DNA of 64,000 nucleotides from NCBI RefSeq assembly GCF_022347545.1, contig NZ_JAKREW010000008.1:119794-183793 (forward strand), in the 5' to 3' direction. The DNA comes from Terribium retamae. Lineage in GTDB: Bacteria > Pseudomonadota > Alphaproteobacteria > Rhizobiales > Rhizobiaceae. Positions 45,519-54,514 of the stretch are shown here, piece after piece. Made by a program: the position numbers and the translations under genes. Numbering within the stretch: the stretch's first letter is position 1; the number at the start of each line of letters is the position of its first letter. The notes beneath the pieces were generated by a model that ran no database searches, was not told where the DNA came from, and saw only the letters and a program-made list of their open reading frames with translations.

Positions 45519-47108
45519 ATGACAACCGAACTCGATCATCTAGCCAGACTGGCCGTGCGTGGCGGCATCAGCCGCCGCGATTTCCTCGGACGCGCCGCAG
45601 CGCTTGGCGTTACCGCCGCCATGGCAGGCACGCTGGCCGACCGCGCCTTTGCCCAGACACCGGTCAAGGGCGGCATCCTGAAGGCCGGACTGCAGGGTGG
45701 AGAGTCGACCAACAATCTCGACCCCGCAACGAACCTCAGCCAGGTCACGTTCAATTTCTGCAAGCAATGGGGCGAGTTCCTCAACCGGCTAAACCCGGAT
45801 GGAAGCCTGGAGAACATGATCGCCGAGGAGATCGGCTCTTCCGACGACGCCAAGACCTGGACCATCAAGGTGCGCGACGGCATCGAATTTCACAACGGCA
45901 AGACCGTCAAGGCAGAGGATGTGCTTGCCACGCTCGAGCGTCATGCCGACGAAAAGTCCAAATCGGGCGCCCTCGGCGTGTTAAAGAACATCAAGGCGAT
46001 GAAGGCCGAAGGCAGGGAAGTGATCGTCTCGCTGGCCGAACCGGATGCCGACTTTCCTTATCTGATGGCCGATTATCACCTCGTCATTCAGCCGAATGGC
46101 GGGAAGGACGACCCGAATGCCGGGATCAGCGCCGGCCCTTACAAGGTCAAGGTCAATGAGCCGGGCGTTCGCCATGGCGGCGAGCGCTTTGCCAACTATT
46201 GGGGCGGCGACAAGCTTGGCCATGCCGATCAGGTCGAGATCGTGGTGATCAACGACGCGACCGCACGTCTCGCTGCGCTGCAGGGCGGCCAGGTGCATTT
46301 CATCAACCGGGTCGAGCCAAAGGTGGTGAATCTCGTCAAGCGTGTACCGGGTGTTTCGGTGGAGGCGACGTCGGGCCGCGGCTTCTATCCATTCAACATG
46401 TTCTGCGACACCGCGCCGTTCGACAATGCGGACCTGCGCATGGCGTTGAAGCTGGCAATGGACCGGGACGAACTGCTTTCCAAGATCCTGTTCGGCTACG
46501 GCTCGCTCGGCAACGACTTCCCGATCAATGCCGCCTACCCCTTGTTTCCGGAAGGCCTCGAACAGCGCAAGTTCGACCCCGAAAAAGCAGCCGAGCTCTA
46601 CAAGAAGTCGGGCCATTCAGGCTCGATCCTGCTGCGCACCTCCGATGTTGCGTTTCCAGGCGCGGTCGATGCCGCCCAGCTTTACCAGCAGAGCTGTGCC
46701 AAGGCGGGGATCAAGATCGAGATCAAGCGTGAACCCGGCGACGGCTACTGGTCGGAGGTATGGAACAAGAAGCCGTTCTCGCTCTCCTATTGGGGCGGAC
46801 GGGCCACACAGGCCCAGATGTATGCAACGGCGCTGGTCTCCACCGCGGAATGGAACGACACGCGCTTCAAGCGCCCGGAATTCGACCAATTGCTGATGAA
46901 AGCGCGGGGCGAACTCGACCAGGACAAACGCAAGGTCCTGTTCCACGACATGGCGACGCTGGTGCGCGACGAAGGCGGCGTGATCGTACCGTTCTTCAAC
47001 CAATTCATCGATGCCGCGGCGACCAGCAAGATCGATGGCTGGGTGGCCAATCCGCAAGGCGAAATGATGGATGGCTATGCCCTCGGCGCCTGCTGGCTGA
47101 AGGCCTGA
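45519..47108 (+). CDS. ABC transporter substrate-binding protein, family 5, paralog 3 (Tat-exported)
   Basis: 529 residues from ATG 45519, after AGGGAAGGGAGCAGACA. Tat signal ISRRDFLGRAAALG and cleavage after AFA near residue 45. Sequence follows paralog 2 closely (GSSDDAKTWTIKVRDGIEFH, SGHSGSILLRTSDVAFPGAV) but has its own signal peptide and a different leader. Last gene of the transporter operon; a strong hairpin follows. Three binding proteins for one permease suggest a broadened or regulated substrate range. Confidence 0.88.
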   Translation: MTTELDHLARLAVRGGISRRDFLGRAAALGVTAAMAGTLADRAFAQTPVKGGILKAGLQGGESTNNLDPATNLSQVTFNFCKQWGEFLNRLNPDGSLENMIAEEIGSSDDAKTWTIKVRDGIEFHNGKTVKAEDVLATLERHADEKSKSGALGVLKNIKAMKAEGREVIVSLAEPDADFPYLMADYHLVIQPNGGKDDPNAGISAGPYKVKVNEPGVRHGGERFANYWGGDKLGHADQVEIVVINDATARLAALQGGQVHFINRVEPKVVNLVKRVPGVSVEATSGRGFYPFNMFCDTAPFDNADLRMALKLAMDRDELLSKILFGYGSLGNDFPINAAYPLFPEGLEQRKFDPEKAAELYKKSGHSGSILLRTSDVAFPGAVDAAQLYQQSCAKAGIKIEIKREPGDGYWSEVWNKKPFSLSYWGGRATQAQMYATALVSTAEWNDTRFKRPEFDQLLMKARGELDQDKRKVLFHDMATLVRDEGGVIVPFFNQFIDAAATSKIDGWVANPQGEMMDGYALGACWLKA

Positions 47109-47116
47109 ACATTCGA

Positions 47117-47156
47117 TCAGCGCCATGCGGCGGAAGGGATTGCCGCATGGCGCTGA
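47117..47156. terminator. Strong 15-bp stem-loop between convergent genes
   Basis: TCAGCGCCATGCGGC (47117-47131) and GCCGCATGGCGCTGA (47142-47156) are perfect arms around a 10-nt loop. It stands between the end of the transporter operon and the end of the glucanase gene. There is no T-run, but its strength and position fit a two-way terminator. Confidence 0.65.
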
Positions 47157-47166
47157 AGACGGCGGC

Positions 47167-48612
47167 TTAGAGCCACCAGTCGTGGGTGTGAACCGGCTCG
47201 CTTACCGGGCTGACATCAGCCTGTATATCCGCATTGTTCAGCTCATAGGCGCGGATATAGTCGACCTGCATTTCCGCTGGTGTCGCCAACCCGTCTGCCG
47301 GCGTTCCGGCGGCACCGCCCACCGCCAGGTTGACCAGCATGTACATGGGTTTATGCATGTCTGCCGGCGTGTCGGCGCGAAAAATCTCGGTATCGTCAAA
47401 ATACCAGACAAGCTCGTCTTCGGTCCAAAGCAGGCCGTAAGTATGGAAGCCTTCGGTGCTGGGCACCCCCACCGCCGACCCGACCGTGGTCCGGCTGCCG
47501 GTTTCATTCGAATGGGCAGCGACGTTGATCGTGTTCGGATCCTGCCCGCGCATTTCGACGACGTCGAGTTCCGGCGGCCAGGAACCATCCGCCGGCAGCA
47601 GCCAGAAGGCTGGCCACACGCCGTGCTTCTCGGGCATGTCGGCGCGGATTTCAAAATACCCATAGGTCTGGGCAAACGAACTGTAGGTATTGAGCAGCCC
47701 TGACGTGTAGTCGTAACCGTTGATGTAAGGCTGGATATCATCTGCGGCCCGCGCAGCGGTAATGGTCAGCACGCCATTCTCGACATCGAACGGATCAACT
47801 GAACTCGTCGGCGCGTATTCGTGGTCGATATACCACTGCTTTTCACCGTTCGAGCTGAGCGTGCTTCCATTTTCGGCACCCCACCAGAAATTGGTGTCCC
47901 ATGTGCCGCTGGTGCCGGTGCGCAGGTTCAGTGTATCGAAATCGTCCGAGAAAGACAGGCTGAGATGAGACCGGTCGAGGCTGAGTTCGAACTGATCCGC
48001 CTTCAACTGGTCGACCGTCGTGTTGGCAAAGATCAGGAATTCGTCCGATCCGAGGTTCAGCCGCACGTTATTGCCCGACTGAACCATGTTCGATTGCACC
48101 TCGGCAAATGAACTGAAGCCGTAGCCGGTCAGGCGGACATTGTCGTCGGCGCTGAAGTCGAGGATCAGATCGCTGCCGTTGCCTTTCTCGAACAGGAAAA
48201 CATCAGCGCCGCCGCCGCCTTTTAAAACATCGTCGCCCAGACCGCCGTCGATCGTCTGTTTGCCGGAAGCGCCACTGATGATGTTGTCGAGGCCGTTGCC
48301 GATGGCGTAGCGCCCGTTGCCAGTAACGGTCAGGTTCTCGATGTTCTCGGGCAGCGTATAGCTCATCCAGGTTTCGACGGTGTCGATGCCTCCGCCCGGT
48401 TCCTCAGCAGCGCGATTGATGGCCGAATAGAGATGATAGATGTCGTCGCCCAGTCCGCCATGCATGGTGACATTCACGCTGCTGTCGCCCCATAGCGAAT
48501 CGTTCTTGACGCTGCCGTAGAGGTGAGGCCCGGAATTGGTCGCCGAGAAGTGATTGACCGAAGAACCGCTGTAGTAAAGGGGCACGCCCTTGGCGTTGAG
48601 CACGGTGGCCAT
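47167..48612 (-). CDS. Secreted GH16 endo-beta-glucanase with RTX repeats (ExsH/EglC-like)
   Basis: 481 residues. N-terminal 1-205 holds RTX/calcium-binding nonapeptide repeats (HGGLGDDIYHL, IDGGLGDDVLKGGGGADVF, and YAIGNGLDNIISG). Residues about 220-465 are a GH16 domain with catalytic ELDVVE at 348-353 (E348 nucleophile, D350, E353 acid/base) and PEKHGVWPAFWLLPADG. Rhizobial ExsH and PlyA-type enzymes of this kind leave by the PrsDE type I system and trim succinoglycan or other beta-glucans. Here the RTX part is N-terminal and the C-terminus is short and polar (HTHDWWL), so the export signal is not obvious. Confidence 0.87.
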   Translation of the reverse strand: MATVLNAKGVPLYYSGSSVNHFSATNSGPHLYGSVKNDSLWGDSSVNVTMHGGLGDDIYHLYSAINRAAEEPGGGIDTVETWMSYTLPENIENLTVTGNGRYAIGNGLDNIISGASGKQTIDGGLGDDVLKGGGGADVFLFEKGNGSDLILDFSADDNVRLTGYGFSSFAEVQSNMVQSGNNVRLNLGSDEFLIFANTTVDQLKADQFELSLDRSHLSLSFSDDFDTLNLRTGTSGTWDTNFWWGAENGSTLSSNGEKQWYIDHEYAPTSSVDPFDVENGVLTITAARAADDIQPYINGYDYTSGLLNTYSSFAQTYGYFEIRADMPEKHGVWPAFWLLPADGSWPPELDVVEMRGQDPNTINVAAHSNETGSRTTVGSAVGVPSTEGFHTYGLLWTEDELVWYFDDTEIFRADTPADMHKPMYMLVNLAVGGAAGTPADGLATPAEMQVDYIRAYELNNADIQADVSPVSEPVHTHDWWL

Positions 48613-48711
48613 GACGATCTCCTGACGTCGTTAAAAGCCACCCCTATCTACGCTAGCATTCACCCCAGCATATGACGACCCGCTAACTTTCTAACATTAT
48701 GCTACAGGCCG

Positions 48712-49668
48712 TTACGGAAGGCGCCATTCGATAGGCCATTCCTTCCTGCCCAGCAGTCCCACGGCGTCGGCAATGCGTGCAAAACTTTCACGCGCACGCG
48801 TCACTGAATGGCGGGCGCGCAAATAGCCGTGCACCAAACCTTCCTCCTCCCGCCAGAAAGCCTTGCCGCCGGCGGCAAGGATGCGGTCGCGATAGGCCTC
48901 GCCATCAGAGGACAGCGGATCGCATTCGGCCGTGATGACGACGGTCGGCGGCAGATTCCTGAAATCACGATCCAGCAGCGGCGCTACAGTTGGGTCACCG
49001 ATCCGCTCCTCCTCGCCGGTGCGGATATTCTTGTAGAAGATCAGGTCGCGCATCGTCAGCATGGGCGCTTCGGCGTGCTTGACGTAGGACCCCTTCGACT
49101 GGTCGCCACCAAGACCAGGATAGATCAGCAGCTGGCCGATGGCTCGGTGCGTGTGCGTGCGCGTTGCATGCGCGACCGCGGCGGCGAGATTGCCGCCGGC
49201 GCTGTCGCCGACCAGCAGGATCGGCAGCTGGTAATGCGACACCACCCAATGGAATGCGGCCATCGCATCCTCGAAAGCGGCAGGATGGCGATGCTCCGGC
49301 GCCAGACGGTAATCGACCGACACAACCTCATAACCAGTCCGGCCGCACAGTTCGGCACAGACATCGTCATGACTGTCCAGGCCACCGAGAATGAAGCCAC
49401 CGCCGTGGAAATAGAGCACCAGGGCATTCGGCTGTTCTCCCGCCTTGCGATAGATGCGGACGGGAATAGCGTGATCGGATGTCTTGATGGTGGTCGTCTC
49501 CGCCGTGACACCATCGGGATAACCGGCGAAGAACTCCCGGCACATGCGGTCGTAGACACCACGCTGCTGTTCGATCGTGTAGTCGATCGTGTCTGGCGGA
49601 TAGTAGGAGTTGGTCTTCTCGATGAAAGCCCAAGTCTCCGCGTCGATCAGCTCCTTGTAGTCGGTCAT
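48712..49668 (-). CDS. Alpha/beta hydrolase, HSL-type esterase
   Basis: 318 residues from ATG 49668. Oxyanion-hole HGGGFILG, nucleophile elbow GDSAGGN, Asp in TAECDPLSSDGEAYRD and His in GLVHGYLR complete the catalytic set. Located 13 bases after caiD as the last gene of the carnitine operon. A short-chain acylcarnitine esterase (HocS-like role) or a carnitinyl-CoA thioesterase substitute is inferred from position. Family alone says only carboxylesterase. Confidence 0.85.
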   Translation of the reverse strand: MTDYKELIDAETWAFIEKTNSYYPPDTIDYTIEQQRGVYDRMCREFFAGYPDGVTAETTTIKTSDHAIPVRIYRKAGEQPNALVLYFHGGGFILGGLDSHDDVCAELCGRTGYEVVSVDYRLAPEHRHPAAFEDAMAAFHWVVSHYQLPILLVGDSAGGNLAAAVAHATRTHTHRAIGQLLIYPGLGGDQSKGSYVKHAEAPMLTMRDLIFYKNIRTGEEERIGDPTVAPLLDRDFRNLPPTVVITAECDPLSSDGEAYRDRILAAGGKAFWREEEGLVHGYLRARHSVTRARESFARIADAVGLLGRKEWPIEWRLP

Positions 49669-49681
49669 GACCGTTTGACGC

Positions 49682-50464
49682 TCACTTGCCTTTCCAAATC
49701 GGATCGCGCTTTTCCGCGAAAGCCTTGAACCCTTCGAGATTGTCTTCCGAAGCATAGAGCTCGTCGACAGTACGGAATTGGCGCTTGGTGATCCAGTTCA
49801 TGGCTTCCTGGAAAGTCATCGCCTCGGCGGCGCGGGCAACCTCCTTGATGGCGGAGAAGACCAGAGGCGGGCCGCCGGCCAGCAGGCGGGCGATCTCCCA
49901 GACACGATCCTCGAGCTTGTCGGCCGGCAGCACCTCGTTGACGAGGCCCCAGCGATGCGCCTCCTGCACATCCATCCACCGGCCGGTGAGCAGCAGGTCC
50001 ATAGCGACGTGATAGGGAATCCGCTTCGGCAGCTTGACGGTCGCGGCATCCGCCAGCGTGCCGGCGCGGATCTCCGGCAGCGCAAAGCTGGAATGATCCG
50101 AGGCATAAATGAGGTCGCAGGACAGCGCCAGTTCGAAGCCGCCGCCGACCGCCATGCCGTTGACGCAGGCGATGACCGGCTTGTTCAGATCGCGCAGTTC
50201 CTGCAGGCCGCCAAAGCCGCCGACGCCATAGTCGCCGTCCACGGCGTCACCCGCGGCTGCCGCCTTGAGGTCCCAGCCGGCGGAAAAGAACTTGTCGCCG
50301 GCGGTCTTGACGATGGCGATGCGCAGTTCCGGATCGTCACGAAATGCCTTGAAGGTTTCACCCAAAAGACGCGACGTCTTCAAGTCGATGGCGTTGGCCT
50401 TCGGCCGGTCGAGTGTGACTTCGAGGATGACGCCCTCGCGGCGGGTTCTTACGACGTCAGACAT
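49682..50464 (-). CDS. caiD: Crotonobetainyl-CoA hydratase (CaiD-like)
   Basis: 260 residues. Crotonase fold with VTLDRPKANAIDLKTS, KFFSAGWDLKAAAAGDA, VNGMAVGGGFELALSCDLI and the C-terminal KAFAEKRDPIWKGK, the last nearly identical to E. coli CaiD. Hydrates crotonobetainyl-CoA to L-carnitinyl-CoA. Its first 16 bases overlap the end of the acyl-CoA ligase gene. A generic enoyl-CoA hydratase is possible, but the operon supports carnitine. Confidence 0.85.
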   Translation of the reverse strand: MSDVVRTRREGVILEVTLDRPKANAIDLKTSRLLGETFKAFRDDPELRIAIVKTAGDKFFSAGWDLKAAAAGDAVDGDYGVGGFGGLQELRDLNKPVIACVNGMAVGGGFELALSCDLIYASDHSSFALPEIRAGTLADAATVKLPKRIPYHVAMDLLLTGRWMDVQEAHRWGLVNEVLPADKLEDRVWEIARLLAGGPPLVFSAIKEVARAAEAMTFQEAMNWITKRQFRTVDELYASEDNLEGFKAFAEKRDPIWKGK

Positions 50465-52599
50465 TCTCTTTCTCCCTCGGCCCGAACGCCGGTCTTTTCG
50501 GAAAGTTGTTGAGCGGTCACAACCAGCAGGGCGTCTGCAATCCAGGCTCCCTTGCCTTCGGCGCAGACGATCAGCGGATTGATGTCCAGTTCCTCGATAC
50601 CGCCGGCATGCGCCACAGCGAAACGGGCGATCTTCTCTATTGCCGCAAGGGCCGCATCCAGGTCGGCCCTGGGCCGGCCGCGATAACCGTCGAGCAGCGG
50701 GAACATGCGAAGGCCGCGCAGTGCCGCCTCGATCTCGCTGGACGTCGTCGGCAGCAGCAGCGTGGCGCTATCTTCCAACAGTTCCACCAACACACCGCCA
50801 GTGCCAACCGTCATCACCGGACCGAAGACCGGGTCGCGGGTCAGGCCAACGATGAGCTCGGCAACGCCGCCGGTCACCATCGCCTCGACATAGAGGCCGC
50901 TGCCCAGCGGCAGCAAGGCCCTCGCCGCCTCGCTTACATCCTCGGCACTCTTGAGATTGAGACGTACCGCTCCGAGTTCGCTCTTGTGCGCCACGCCGAG
51001 CGCCTTCAGCGCCACCGGAAAGCCAATCGCTTCGGCCGCGACAACAGCTTCGGCGGCATTTGCCGCGTGCCTGCCTTGCGGCACCGGCAGGCCGGCAACC
51101 GCCAGCATGGCCTTGGCAGTGGCTTCATCCGGTTGCCGTTCCGGGGCAACATCCTCGCCTCTCCCATGTTCGAAACCATTGTTCGCGATGCTCGGTGAGG
51201 TCGGACGTTGCCAAGCCTCTGCGACAAACACGGCCGCCTCTGCCGCGTCGAACGCTTCGGCGATGCCATGAATCGGTACGATTCCGCGCCTGAGCAACTC
51301 GGCAGAATGATCCTCCGACAGGTTCTCGCCCATCGAGGCGACGATGGCACCATGCGCATTGTTGGCCTTCAGCGCGGCCTCGAACGCATTCACGGTCGGC
51401 CACCAGTCGGCGTCGGAACAGCGGTCCGTGCGCGGAAAATCCAGGACCAGCATATTGAGGCCGAAACCGCCGGAGGCCATGGCCGAGAAGGTCGCAGTGA
51501 GCGCGTCCTGCTTGCCCCAGATGTAGGTGTTGTAGTCGAGCGGATTGGCGACGGCGACAAGCGGCCCAAGTGTCTCCTGCACGCGCGCCCTATGCGCTTC
51601 CGTCAACGCAGGGAAATACACGCGACGGCCCTCCGCCGTATCGGCCATGACCGACGCCTCGCCGCCGGAGCAGCTCATCGAAGACAAGGTTGGCTTTGCC
51701 AAGGGCCCGATGGCATGCAGCAACTTGAGTGTTTCCAGGAATGACGGGATCGTGTCGACGCGCGGAATGCCGAGCCGCTTCAGGAAGGCATCGGACGCAG
51801 CATCCGAGCCGGCGAGCGAGGCCGTGTGGGATATCGTGGCGGCACGCGCCTGTTCGGAGCGTCCGACCTTCATGGCAACGATCGGTTTCTTCAGTTCTCG
51901 TGCCCGCGCCCCCAGCCGCTCGAAGCCATCGACTTTATCGAAACCCTCGATATGCAAGCCGAGACAAGAGACGCGGTCGTCCTCGATGAGACCGAGCGCC
52001 ATTTCGGAAAGACCGGTCTGAGCCTGGTTGCCTGCCGTCATCAGGAAAGCCACCGGCAGGCCGCGTGTCTGCATGGTCAGGTTGCAAGCGATGTTGGAAG
52101 ATTGGGTGATGATGGCGGCACCCTTTTCACCCTTCTCCAGCCTGCGACCGCCATGCTGATCCGGCCACAACAGTGCACCGTCGGCATAATTGATCAGCCC
52201 GTAGCAATTCGGACCGATGATCGGCATGTTGCCCGCGGCTTCGATCAGCGCCTGCTGCAGGTCCTGGCCTTCAGCCTCGTAATGCGCGGTCTCACGGAAG
52301 CCGGCTGCGAAGCAGATGGCGCCGCCGGCGCCGCGCTCGTTCAACTCCCGCACCACGTCGATGGTGAGACGCCTGTTGACGCCGATGAAGGTGGCATCCG
52401 GCGCATGGGGTAGTTCCGAGAGAGAACGGTAGGCCTTGATACCAGCCACCTCCTCCTTGCTCGGATGGATCGGCCAGATATCGCCGGCAAAGCCCATTTT
52501 GAGCGATTGCTTGACGACATTGGGCGCAAAGAAACCGCCGCCGACGACGGCGATGGATTTCGGGCGCAGCAGGCGTGAAAGGTCTCGAGGCATTGTCAT
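50449..52599 (-). CDS. NDP-forming acyl-CoA ligase (acetate-CoA ligase family)
   Basis: 716 residues. N-terminal CoA-binding domain (LLRPKSIAVVGGGFFAPNVV, PIIGPNCYGLINYADG), succinyl-CoA-ligase-like middle with ITQSSNIACNLTMQTRGLPV and CSGGEASVMADTA, and a C-terminal ATP-grasp domain from about 490 (GFPVALKALGVAHKSELGAV, FGPVMTVGTGGVLVELLED). Such enzymes make acyl-CoA with ADP release. In this operon it occupies the place of CaiC, so gamma-butyrobetaine, crotonobetaine or carnitine is the likely acid. Start overlaps the preceding stop (ATGA); a second ATG at 52593 exists. Confidence 0.82.
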   Translation of the reverse strand: MTMPRDLSRLLRPKSIAVVGGGFFAPNVVKQSLKMGFAGDIWPIHPSKEEVAGIKAYRSLSELPHAPDATFIGVNRRLTIDVVRELNERGAGGAICFAAGFRETAHYEAEGQDLQQALIEAAGNMPIIGPNCYGLINYADGALLWPDQHGGRRLEKGEKGAAIITQSSNIACNLTMQTRGLPVAFLMTAGNQAQTGLSEMALGLIEDDRVSCLGLHIEGFDKVDGFERLGARARELKKPIVAMKVGRSEQARAATISHTASLAGSDAASDAFLKRLGIPRVDTIPSFLETLKLLHAIGPLAKPTLSSMSCSGGEASVMADTAEGRRVYFPALTEAHRARVQETLGPLVAVANPLDYNTYIWGKQDALTATFSAMASGGFGLNMLVLDFPRTDRCSDADWWPTVNAFEAALKANNAHGAIVASMGENLSEDHSAELLRRGIVPIHGIAEAFDAAEAAVFVAEAWQRPTSPSIANNGFEHGRGEDVAPERQPDEATAKAMLAVAGLPVPQGRHAANAAEAVVAAEAIGFPVALKALGVAHKSELGAVRLNLKSAEDVSEAARALLPLGSGLYVEAMVTGGVAELIVGLTRDPVFGPVMTVGTGGVLVELLEDSATLLLPTTSSEIEAALRGLRMFPLLDGYRGRPRADLDAALAAIEKIARFAVAHAGGIEELDINPLIVCAEGKGAWIADALLVVTAQQLSEKTGVRAEGERECLTS

Positions 52600-53324
52600 G
52601 GTTCGGTGATCACAGCTGCATTGTCCGGGCGAGCCGCGCGGAGCTTTTCGAGTTCGATGAGATATTCTTCAGTCGCCTTTACGCCCTTTGGACTGAGCGC
52701 ATAGATTCCAGCGCTAATTCGCTCGAACCAACCGTAATGGTTGTCGGCCATCAGGCGACGGGCATGAGCGACACTGGTCTGTCTCGCGACTTCGGCCGCC
52801 TTTGTCGGGCCGCGTTCGTCGAGCAGATTGAGGCAGCGCAGCGCTTCCTGGCGATATCCCGTCACAAGATTGCGGCGGGTTGCGCCGCCGAGGTTCGGAT
52901 CACCGACCAATCTTTCGAATTCGCGCAACAGCCTTGTCTTGCGCGGTTTCGACTGGCGCGGCTTGTATGGTGCAGGATCGCAATGAATCTCGGTAAAACC
53001 GTCGGCAAGGCGGACCGTGATCAGGCCGAGCCCGAGCCGCCGGCACAGCTTCCTGTTGTCGACCAGCGCCTTGAGCGAAGCGCGCCCGGCGCCACGTGGG
53101 ACGGCGACATAGACCGCATCGCTGATGGCCTGGCGCTGGATTGCCTGATGGAACAGGGAGAGCGAAAACCCTGCCTTCAGTTCGACGATGACCGGATCAT
53201 CGCCATCGCGGACCGCCACGATGTCGGCAGCACCGACCTCCCCTTTCACCGTGTAACCCTGCGCTTCGAGCAGGCTCTTAACGGGTAGGTACAGGTCGGT
53301 TTCCTTGATGCCGGTCTTAGCCAT
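52596..53324 (-). CDS. DUF2161 protein, PD-(D/E)XK nuclease-like
   Basis: 242 residues. N-terminal part has the nuclease-fold pattern ETDLYLPVKSLLEAQG, then AADIVAVRDGDDPVIVELKAG (Asp and E-x-K), as in DUF2161 putative phosphodiesterases. The C-terminal half looks like a winged helix (TKAAEVARQTSVAHARRLM) fitting DNA binding. It is inside the carnitine operon, overlapping the next gene by ATGA, yet has no obvious metabolic role. A regulatory or maintenance function is possible. Confidence 0.78.
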   Translation of the reverse strand: MAKTGIKETDLYLPVKSLLEAQGYTVKGEVGAADIVAVRDGDDPVIVELKAGFSLSLFHQAIQRQAISDAVYVAVPRGAGRASLKALVDNRKLCRRLGLGLITVRLADGFTEIHCDPAPYKPRQSKPRKTRLLREFERLVGDPNLGGATRRNLVTGYRQEALRCLNLLDERGPTKAAEVARQTSVAHARRLMADNHYGWFERISAGIYALSPKGVKATEEYLIELEKLRAARPDNAAVITEP

Positions 53325-53346
53325 GATATGAGGCCATAGTGCGGGG

Positions 53347-54510
53347 CTAACCTCCCACGGCCCTCAACAGGGCGCGCGAAATGATGTGGCGCTGGATCTC
53401 GGAGGTGCCTTCCCAGATGCGCTCGACGCGGGCATCGCGCCAGATGCGCTCCAGAGGCAGGTCATCCATCAAGCCCATGCCGCCATGTATCTGGATCGCT
53501 TCATCGGCGATATAGGCCAGGACCTCGGTGGCTTTGAGTTTCGCCATGGCCATGTCCTGATCGGTCACGCTGCCCTGGTCGTATTTCCAGCCTGCCTCCA
53601 TCACCATCAGGTTGGCGGCCTTCAGCTCCGTCGCCATGTCGGCCAGCTTGAAGGAAACACCTTGGAACTTGCCGATCTGCTGACCGAACTGCTCGCGCTG
53701 CGCGGCATATTCGATCGCGTGCTGCAGAGCGCGCTCGGCACGGCCCAGGCAGGTTGCGCCGACCTGCAGGCGGGTGGCGCCCAGCCAGCTGTTGGCCACC
53801 TCGAAGCCCTTATGGACTTCGCCCAGCACCTGTTCCTTCGGGATACGGCAGTCGTCGAACTCCAGCACCGAATTGGTGTAGCCACGATGCGAGACGTTGC
53901 GATAGCCGTCGCGCACGGTGAAGCCGGGCGTGCCCTTGTCGACGAAGAAAGCAGTGATCTTCTTGCGCTTGCCACGGGGGCTGTCTTCTTCACCAGAAGC
54001 CATGAAGCAGATGGCGAAATCGGCGATGTCGGCATGGGAAATGAAATGCTTGGTGCCGTTCAGCACCCAGTCGCCGCCCTTCTCGACCGCGCTCGCCTTC
54101 ATGCCGCGAAGATCCGAACCTGCGCCGGGCTCGGTCATGGCCAGGCAGTCCCACTTCTCACCGCGAATACAAGGGAAGAGATACTTCTCGCGCTGCGCGT
54201 CGGTGCCGGCCAGCAGGATGTTGGACGGCCGCGCCACGCAGGTCCAATGCAGCGCGTAATTCGCACGGCCAAGTTCCTTCTCGTAGAGCAGCCAGGTCAG
54301 CGTATCCAGTCCGGCGCCGCCGACTCCGGCCGGCATGTTGGCGGCATAGAGGCCGGCCGCGATCGCCTTGGCCTGCAGTTCCTTGATCAGGTCCATGCGC
54401 AGGTGGCCGCTGCGCTCGACCTCCAGTTCATGAGGATAGAGCTCGTTCTCCACGAAGGCCCGCGTGGTGTCGACGATGAGCTGTTGTTCTTCGGTCAGGC
54501 CGAAATGCAT
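53347..54510 (-). CDS. Acyl-CoA dehydrogenase, probable gamma-butyrobetainyl-CoA dehydrogenase
   Basis: 387 residues from ATG 54510. Acyl-CoA dehydrogenase signatures CLAMTEPGAGSDLRGMKASA (FAD and substrate), QREQFGQQIGKFQGVSFKLA and the C-terminal QIHGGMGLMDDLPLERIWRD, VERIWEGTSEIQ. Lies four bases before cdhA stop region (gap of four), so is in the same operon. In Agrobacterium/Rhizobium-type strains a dehydrogenase turns gamma-butyrobetainyl-CoA into crotonobetainyl-CoA; operon context supports that role. CaiA-like activity is an alternative. Confidence 0.85.
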   Translation of the reverse strand: MHFGLTEEQQLIVDTTRAFVENELYPHELEVERSGHLRMDLIKELQAKAIAAGLYAANMPAGVGGAGLDTLTWLLYEKELGRANYALHWTCVARPSNILLAGTDAQREKYLFPCIRGEKWDCLAMTEPGAGSDLRGMKASAVEKGGDWVLNGTKHFISHADIADFAICFMASGEEDSPRGKRKKITAFFVDKGTPGFTVRDGYRNVSHRGYTNSVLEFDDCRIPKEQVLGEVHKGFEVANSWLGATRLQVGATCLGRAERALQHAIEYAAQREQFGQQIGKFQGVSFKLADMATELKAANLMVMEAGWKYDQGSVTDQDMAMAKLKATEVLAYIADEAIQIHGGMGLMDDLPLERIWRDARVERIWEGTSEIQRHIISRALLRAVGG

Positions 54511-54514
54511 TGGC

